Origin: Benincasa hispida | Lineage: Eukaryota > Streptophyta > Magnoliopsida > Cucurbitales > Cucurbitaceae | Assembly: GCF_009727055.1 (NCBI RefSeq) | Contig: NC_052351.1 | Span: forward strand, 3,102,471-3,166,470 | Length of the DNA: 64,000 nt | Reading direction: 5' to 3' | In this document: one piece after another, positions 57,265 to 64,000 of the stretch | How positions within the stretch are numbered: the first letter of the stretch is position 1 | How the letters are laid out: each line of letters opens with the position of its first letter | Made by a program: the position numbers and the translations under genes | Notes under the pieces: model-generated | What the model was told of the DNA's origin: nothing | The model's input: the letters and a program-made list of their open reading frames with translations, nothing else | The model's database searches: none

Positions 57265-58676
57265 AGATTTAGATGAAGTACAACTTGGAGGCTATCTGCA
57301 AGCACAATGTTGACCGTAGTCGTAACCAATTGGTTGAAAACTTGAAATCAACATTGTGTACTTTGGCTTCGATGAATTGCTCCAATACATCAGTCAGAGG
57401 TATCGATTTTATCTGCTCCACTGCATCTCTTTAGTCTTTCTCAGTATTTTGAGTTGTTTCGTTATCTTGATCTACTTTTATGGTTCTTTCTATAATCTTG
57501 TGTAGTTGCTTTGATAGTTCAAATAATTCTTATGTTGTTTGATGTTCTGGCGATTGCATCTCGAGCTTGTGGTGTAAATTTTACTTTGTTTCCCGTTTTT
57601 ATCATTTCAATTTTTCTGTTTTTGGTCTGAAGTTCTGAGTTAAAATCTACTTTTGTTTTTCGCTGTTATATTTCTGTTTTGCATGATGCATATCGGAGAT
57701 GTTTCATTTCCATACTCAAGATCAGTATATTGACATAACATGAGTTTGTAGGCTGGAACATAACATTTCTGTTTAATGTTATTCGACTTTAAGCAAGAAG
57801 ATTAAGTGGATTTTTTAGAATCAAAATAGAACATCGAAAGAGAGGAAGTTTGGATGCCAGTCATTACTGCAATTTCTTGTGAAAATACTATTCATCCTTC
57901 TTCCATATGCAATTCCATTTATTTTTTCCTTTATCGTTGTTGTCTATTTGAATGAAAAGCAGTTTCCACTAATCCAAATTGTGAACAACCCCTAGTAAGA
58001 AGATTGTTTGAAACTATTTTCTTATCGTGTCAACTTCCGTTATGCAAGTTTTATGTTTCATATATTTTTTTCTATTTTGATGTTTCTTTCTTCTCTACAT
58101 ATTCCCCTGTTGCAGTTCAAATCGACTTAGAAGACTCCGGATTGCATTTTGCCATGACATTTCAGACAAGAGATTGTCTGAAGCAGTTTCAAACCATCCA
58201 TTGTTCATTTTTTGTGGAAACTTTGAAAGCTGTTGGACAGTGTTGCCCTCTTCTGAAATTGCTGAAACTGAACAAACAGTTCTCCGGAGGGATGGTTTGT
58301 GACAATGAGGCCCTTGCAATTGCTGAAACTATGCCTAAGTTGCATCATCTTCAAATATTGTGCAATGACCTAACTAACACGGGCTTGCAGACCGTTCTTG
58401 ATGGCTGTCTTGATTTAGAATCTCTAGATTTATGCCAATGTTTTAATTTAGATTTATTGGCGGGATAGTTGGGACAAAAATGTGCTGATAAGATCAAAAT
58501 TTTGCATCTAGCTCATGATCACGACGATGGTTATTCTAGTGAAATTAGCTTTGTTAGTGATCGTGATCATTATGACGATGGTACTGGCAACCACTTTGGT
58601 TTTCCAGGGTATGTCAATTACTCTGACTATGAGGACTTCACAAAACTCGATTTATTTGACCAATGATGACTTCCCA
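57265..58676 (+). pseudogene. Degenerate tandem copy 2 of the F-box/LRR gene
   Basis: 57275-57403 matches exon 1 from about CGCTGTCGACCGTAGTTGTG to the splice site CAGTCAGAG|GTATCG, without the F-box half. The copied intron follows with CTTCTCTACATATTCCCCTG before the acceptor. Exon 2 starts at about 58117 (SNRLRRLRIAFCHDISDKRL). A deletion near 58195 removes part of the LRR and shifts the frame. A nonsense codon at 58465-58467 replaces a Gln codon, and the acidic tail ends DYEDFTKLDLFDQ. Without F-box and with frame breaks it cannot make an adaptor. Confidence 0.85.
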
Positions 58677-58679
58677 GAA

Positions 58680-59940
58680 TATTATTAACATTAGATAGGT
58701 TAGATTTAGGAGGTTATGTTGGAAAGCCCTGTGTTTTTACCTCTTTCGAACTTCAAGACTAGTATGAGAAGTTTCTCTTTTCAGAGTGAGTAACAACTCA
58801 ACCTGCCCTTTTGTTTTTTGGGTTTGTCATTTTGATATATGAGTTACTTTTGGAAGACAAGTGTAGAAATTTAACTAACCATGTGTTGGAATGTTCTTAT
58901 ACTTGAACTAATGGATGTATTTCCATGTCAAAAGATTGGCTTCAAATTAGATTTAAGTGTTCCCTTTAATTGGATGGATGATGTATTGATATGAAAAGTT
59001 ATTTTGACTTTTTGAAGTGCATAATTTGTTCATATAATTTGTTGAGTTTGGTTTGTATTTTTTCTCCCAAAAATATAATATTAAAGGTTGAGATACAAAA
59101 TCATTTTTACACTAAACTTGTCCAAGTAAAAGGAATCATACAAGTGTCACAATTCTTTAATGAGCAAAGGCTGGATCTCATAATTCAGTAGCTCGCTCAG
59201 CCTGCTTAGATTTTGAGGAATTTGACCCGTGTTAAAAAAAAATTCGATGACTCGAAAAAACTGATCATAGGTTGGGTTATCAACTCATTTGGGTTGGGTT
59301 GTGCTCAAATAAATGAAACTTTTGTGGGTTGGGTTGGTTGATGGGTTGACCTAAAATGACCTAAACCATTCGAACTTATTATTAACTTTATCATGTATAT
59401 TTTTTACTTATGATATAATCATATATACATATATTTATTTAAGTTTTATTATTTTTTTGGATAATTTATTCTCCAATAACTCTTAAAAACAGTTTTTTTT
59501 AGCACTTTGAAAAGAAAATATTCATTATATAAATTGAAATTGATTTGTTAATCTTAATTTAATATATAAAAATAATTAAATCAAATTTTTATATATTAAC
59601 AACTTACTTTCTATTAGAACACCGATCAATCCAACCCAGTCCAAGAATTGGGTTCATCTAAGATTATTTGGGTTGAAGAAAGTAACCACTCGAATAATTG
59701 GGTTGGTCTAGAAAGTCCTTCAACCCAACTCAATTTAACTCACCACAAGTGAGCGAGTTCCATTTTCTGGGATTTCACCCACGAATTCATTTTGTAGTCG
59801 AAGGAAAGATTACAGCTTTGACAGACATCCTAGATTGGTCTTTTCTGATTCTTATCGATACAAAGAAAGAAAGAAAGGATTCATCATAACCTTTAGCCAC
59901 GTAAATATGTTGTGATAATATACAATTTAAAGTAAATCTA
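58680..59940. other. Spacer with a TTGGGTTGG-rich repeat
   Basis: 59230-59750 carries many GGGTTGGGTT and CAACCCAA words in roughly inverted arrangement, like the MITE at 49741-50289, and is probably a diverged relative. The rest is AT-rich with no gene. Confidence 0.4.
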
Positions 59941-59942
59941 GG

Positions 59943-61215
59943 TAGAGATGTGCAGGAACGCTGTTGATCGTAGTTGTGGCCAATTGGTCGACATCAACAT
60001 TGAGTACTTTGGCACTGTTGAGTTGCTCCAATACATCACTCACAAGTATCGATTCTATTTGCTCCACTACATCACTATAGTCTGTCGCAGTTTTTTTTAG
60101 ATTTTTCGTTAGTCTTGATCTTCTTTCTGGTCCTTTTGTTTCAGCTCTATCGAATATTCAATCTAAAATCTATGTGGTTGCTTTGTAGTTTAAATAATTC
60201 TACCCGTCGTTTGATGTTCTGTAAAATTGATTAAAATGATTTTTGCTCATCTCTTAAAACCTCAAAAGACTAAATTTGCTCAAAGTGATGCTAAACCCTA
60301 AAACACCCCTTCTCAAGACTTAAAATGATATTTGAACCATTTTTTACCACGTACTAGCGATTTTGACCGCAATTTTACAAAACTATCCTTATTTCTTCTT
60401 AGTCCCCTTCTTACGATACTCTTCTTCTCCTTCTCCAATTTCGAGGAGACCACGCATTAGCTCTGACAAATCTACATGAGCACCATCTTCTTCTTCTCTC
60501 TCTATATACAAGTTGTGTTGTAGAGTGAGAGTGTTAGAGTGAAGTAAGGGAGCAAAAGTGCAAGAGCGAGAGTAAAAGAGTGAAAGTGCAAAAATGAGAG
60601 TAACAAAGTAAGACTGAGAAAAAGGGAGAGAGGAGAGCGATCTGCAAGAGAAAAGAGAGCAAAAGAATGTGAAAGTTCATTCCACATGCATGAAGTTCCT
60701 TTTCGGTAATTTCATCTAAATTTGATGGGCAAAAAAAATATTCATTTTCAAAAAGTGGGACAAATCTCAAATTTTCCTCAAGATTTGGGTCATCCATCCG
60801 ACAAATACATGTTTTGACCATTGCATCTTAAACTCGTTTAAATTTTATTTTGAGACAGTTGCAAATATTAACAATCAGATTCAAATTAGTATTAGCATAT
60901 ATAACAATATTTTTTTTAAAAAATTGCAAATATAGCAAAGTCTATCCGTGATAGACTTCTGATGTTGATAGACTCTTATGGTTTATCATTGATAGACCAT
61001 AAAAAGTATATCAACGATACAAGTCTATCACCGATAGGTTTTGCTATACTTACATTTTTTTAAATGTTGCTATACACTTTGTTGTTATCCCTAAAGTTGT
61101 TACCTAATACAATTACCCTTTTAGTTTGTTTCTAGTTATTATGATTTCAACTCTTCTATTTTTTGGCTGAATTTCCAGTTCAAATCTGGTTTTGTTCTTG
61201 TTTGTTCTATTATAT
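59943..61215 (+). pseudogene. Fragment copy 3 of the F-box/LRR gene, interrupted
   Basis: 59950-60055 matches exon 1 (GAGATGTGCAGGAACGCTG through CAATACATCACTCACAAG); the donor GAGGTATCG is changed to AAGTATCG. Intron sequence follows to about 60220 (GTTTGATGTTCTG). It resumes near 61130-61215 (GTTTCTAGTTATTATGATTT; CATTTCCATACTCGAGA). The 0.9 kb between is unrelated AT- and GA-rich sequence, so the copy was itself interrupted. No exon 2 is present. Confidence 0.7.
60220..61130. other. Sequence inserted in F-box copy 3
   Basis: It contains a GAGAGT-rich purine strand (60520-60660) and, at 60930-61060, inverted words around TCTATCACCGATAG and CTATCCGTGATAGAC, a short repeat also seen near 15330-15410. 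No coding potential. The ends are not defined. Confidence 0.45.
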
Positions 61216-61743
61216 TTTCGTTCCATTTCCATACTCGAGAACAAATATTGTTAAAGATTGTATAGGTTGTACAACTGTGTCCTTGAGTTCTAGAAAAGCA
61301 AATATTGTTAAAGTAGTTACTTAGTAGTTACTTATTGTTGCTATTTTTTTGTTGAAGTCATCAAGAAGAAAAAAAGAATATTGTATCTATGCATTTACTT
61401 ATATTGCATGAAAAACAAAACAAACAAAACAACCTCAACATTCTTCAAGGCTACTGGTGATAGAAATATATCAATGATAGACCCCAATAAAAAATACATT
61501 TTAAGTAAAGCACACCAACAAATAGATTTTTGTCAATATTCTTCAAGACCATTGAAGTTTAAAGTACCCCAATAAAAAACGACAAATAGATTTCTATCAC
61601 CGATTTCAAGCCTACTTAATTTCAAGGTACCCAAGCATATTGAAGTAGTTTTCTATCACTTATAAACCTTAATCAACCTACACATAAAAATCTACAAATA
61701 ATCAAACTAAAATAATAAGCAAAGAAAAGAAATAAGTTCAATA
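61216..61743. other. AT-rich spacer
   Basis: Short words such as TTCTTCAAGGCTACTGG / TTCTTCAAGACCATTGA and GATAGAAATATATCAATGAT repeat loosely. No gene seen. Confidence 0.4.
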
Positions 61744-63559
61744 TGTTGGGTTTTATGTCCTAAAACTCGTGGTTTGTAAACAATGGAACTTATACTGAAA
61801 ATTCAATAAGGTGTTATTGAATAGATGTTTTGCTTGATAGAAATCCAATAAATCTTAAAGTCCCTTGACTATTGGATGAGTACTCGAACTTTATGTGGAG
61901 ACATAAAGGTGGACCAGGTTCGAGTAAATAGTCAAAATGATCTATAGTATATGAATAAGGTTGGGTACCTTATTCTGGTAACACTATTGGATGCGACCTG
62001 CTCTGTAGTTGTTACAAAGAGTTGTAACGTGCTACAAACGAAGTGATCCTAATTTGTTCATATTGGGACATGAGGAGTGGGGGTGTCCTTGTGCAAAAGG
62101 GTTTGTACAAGATCAAACCACGAAATTAAGCATTCTTATTTTATAACGTTGTTTACTGTTTAAGACTAACTATTTCAAAGCGATGACCTAGGTAACTTGA
62201 CTTTCATCCTGAGCTAACTATGAACTCTTGTTTATTTGGAATTATCCTTAGATTTGCATAGGTGAGGGTTGGTCAACAGCACCGACTCAATAAACCTCCC
62301 ATTTCAGGGTAAGACCAGATAGATAGTTGGGGATATAGGGTGCAAGACGAAATTCACTCCTACCCGCTTTTAGGGACAGTAGGGAGGTTGTTGTTGACTT
62401 TGGGTCTTGAACAAGGGGCCTCACCCTCTCACTGGCCCGAGAGGGACTTGGTTTTGTTGATTGGATCACAAAACAATTGTTCATTAGGGGATCAGTGGGG
62501 ATTTAAGGAACAAGAGATAATTTCGGGAGTAAAACAGAGATTCGACCCAACTATTATTACGAACAATCTGTGAAGGGTTGACTTACTAATCATGGGTATA
62601 TCGAGTGGACATAATATATCTACAGTGGGAGAGTTCAACTATGGGCTTTAGTGGAGTGATCCATTAGTTTAAAAATGGAGTTTAGATCAGTCTAATGAGT
62701 TTAGCCGATTAATCTCAGATCATTGGAGCTCATGATCTGTGGTCACGAGTCTCTCTACTAGCTTGGAAATGGATTAGCTCTAGAGTAGTGTGATAAGTTA
62801 ATTTGAAACGTTCAAATTAGAATCAAACGGAATTGGAGAATATATATTTAAATATGATTTAAATATGTGAAGATGAATTTGTGTAAAATTAATTTAATAT
62901 TGGATATTAAATTAATTTAGAATTATTTAAATTGTTTAAATAATTATTTATTAATTTTATTAGAAAATTAATTTGTAAAATTAATAAATTTTGATTTTAG
63001 AAATCAATTATGATTTTAAAATCAAAATTGGATTTTGGAAATAGAAATTACACAAAAGGAAAAATTGGATTTTTCCAACTTCATCTTCAATTAGCTCACA
63101 AAGAACTCACCATCATCAAGCTTCAATAACTCTAAGCATGAGCTGTATCCCATACAATAAATCTCTCCACATGATAGTCTACAATATATTGAAGAGATTG
63201 GAGTGATTTTGGAGTCATGGCAACCGATAGAATTTTAGTTGAAAATTCGGGAAGAAGAAGGTGTTCTTCATTGGGTTGCTGTTGTAAGCATTCTCCAAGT
63301 TCCCTTTGATTTCAACTTATTTTGAGTCCCACAACTCAATCTAGAGCACCAAGAGAATAGTAGGGAAGATCATGTAGTGGTCTACACAAAGATCTGGAGG
63401 AATTTGCAGCTGAAAATCAAAATTTCAAAGGTTCTTCAAAGGTATGTCTTGAAACCCATTAAATTCTGTTTGAGCATGTTTTCATTTATGCCAAATTTAA
63501 TCAATTAGAGTGCTTATCGATCCTTGTTGCTTCGGCTGTATGTTGGTACCCATCCAACA
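61744..63559 (+). repeat. 5' LTR (TGTTGGG family, copy E), 1816 bp, of a Copia-like element leaving the window
   Basis: It starts TGTTGGGTTTTATGTCCTAA and ends TACCCATCCAACA, giving imperfect inverted termini TGTTGG...CCAACA. It is the same family as copy A. Immediately after it, TTGATATGAGAGC (63561-63573) resembles the Copia primer-binding site complementary to initiator Met-tRNA (TGGTATCAGAGC) with a few mismatches. That marks the LTR as a 5' LTR with an internal region to the right. The left flank TCAATA is the candidate target site. Confidence 0.7.
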
Positions 63560-64000
63560 ATTGATATGAGAGCATCATATAAGCATTCATTCGGTTTAAT
63601 TTTGGTTTGGTGGATGTTTTATATGAAAAATATGAAATTGCTGTACTGATATGGTTTTCTGAGATTTTTTTTTCTCTCTTTAATTTCTCGTTTAAATTTG
63701 TAATCGACTCTTGCTTGATGAGCTTATATGTCTTCCCAAGAGTCTGTAATTTATTTGGAGTCATTAGAGTTGAAATTAAGCTTTAATTCGAAGAATCAAG
63801 CGAAGAGGCCGAGTTGCAGATTCTAGACGTTCAGCCTCTGTTCATATCGTTTAGGCTTCAGTAGCTAAACGGCTTTAAACGATGTGAAGAAAAGCTAAAC
63901 GATCGTGTAGCTTCGAGCGTTGATTGGTCAAGTGTTGTGCGCTAGACGATCGTATACCTGCAGGAGCTAAGCGATGCGTTGTATTGCTATACGATGGCAC
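63560..64000 (+). mobile_element. Start of the internal region of the Copia-like element, with ACGATCG motifs
   Basis: It follows the primer-binding-site-like sequence at 63561. No gag is recognisable before the edge. From about 63840 there are repeated words CTAAACGATCGTGTAGC, CTAGACGATCGTATA and GCTATACGATGG, the motif family that in copies B, C and D lies inside the LTR. Confidence 0.5.

Noticed and set aside
58004..58468. 154-residue ORF taken as a second functional F-box/LRR gene
   Set aside because: It starts in intron-derived sequence and enters the LRR exon in the wrong frame. It reaches the right frame only after a deletion, and ends at a nonsense codon, so it is a pseudogene.

Overview
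The window is low-GC plant nuclear DNA. It carries spliced plant genes with GT-AG introns, an LBD transcription-factor gene found only in plants, and dense nested LTR retrotransposons. The repeat families and the ERD4-like and SKIP19-like proteins look like those of a cucurbit; that host assignment is inference from memory of such sequences, not a search result.

Layout. 1-~14250: a decayed plus-strand Ty3/gypsy element of the Athila/Tat type (gag end, protease, RT, RNase H, integrase, a long extra ORF with a putative plant transposon domain, polypurine tract, 3' LTR). Two solo LTRs interrupt it, each with a 5-bp target duplication (897-2797 and 8092-10237). 14250-17600: AT-rich spacer with MITE-like repeats. 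17681-20962: a complete six-exon ERD4/CSC1-like gene. 21000-36920: a second transposon block. It holds the end of a minus-strand Copia element whose LTR is split by another solo LTR, a minus-strand Athila-type element cut by two more LTRs, a hAT remnant and a MULE-like element with a 9-bp target duplication. 36977-39365: two long inverted repeats. 40653-46081: a four-exon nucleoporin NDC1 gene. 48446-48865: an intronless LBD gene. 51945-52650: a LINE remnant. 53110-53283: a small possible minus-strand ORF. 55110-57251: a two-exon F-box/LRR gene, followed by two decaying tandem copies up to about 61215. 61744-63559: the 5' LTR of a Copia-like element that runs off the right edge.

The host genes look independent: stress-gated cation channel family, nuclear pore anchor, LBD regulator and SCF substrate adaptor. 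Only the F-box family shows local amplification.

Three places are sequencing or assembly artefacts rather than biology. Two are intact 38-bp Nextera mate-pair junction adapters (12170-12207 and 34253-34290). The third is a lone N at 32570 between two identical 61-bp copies. Sequence continuity across these points should not be trusted. I found no convincing new biological system. The most unusual native signal is an array of the palindrome-derived motif CTAAACGATCGTTTAG inside and beside one LTR family.
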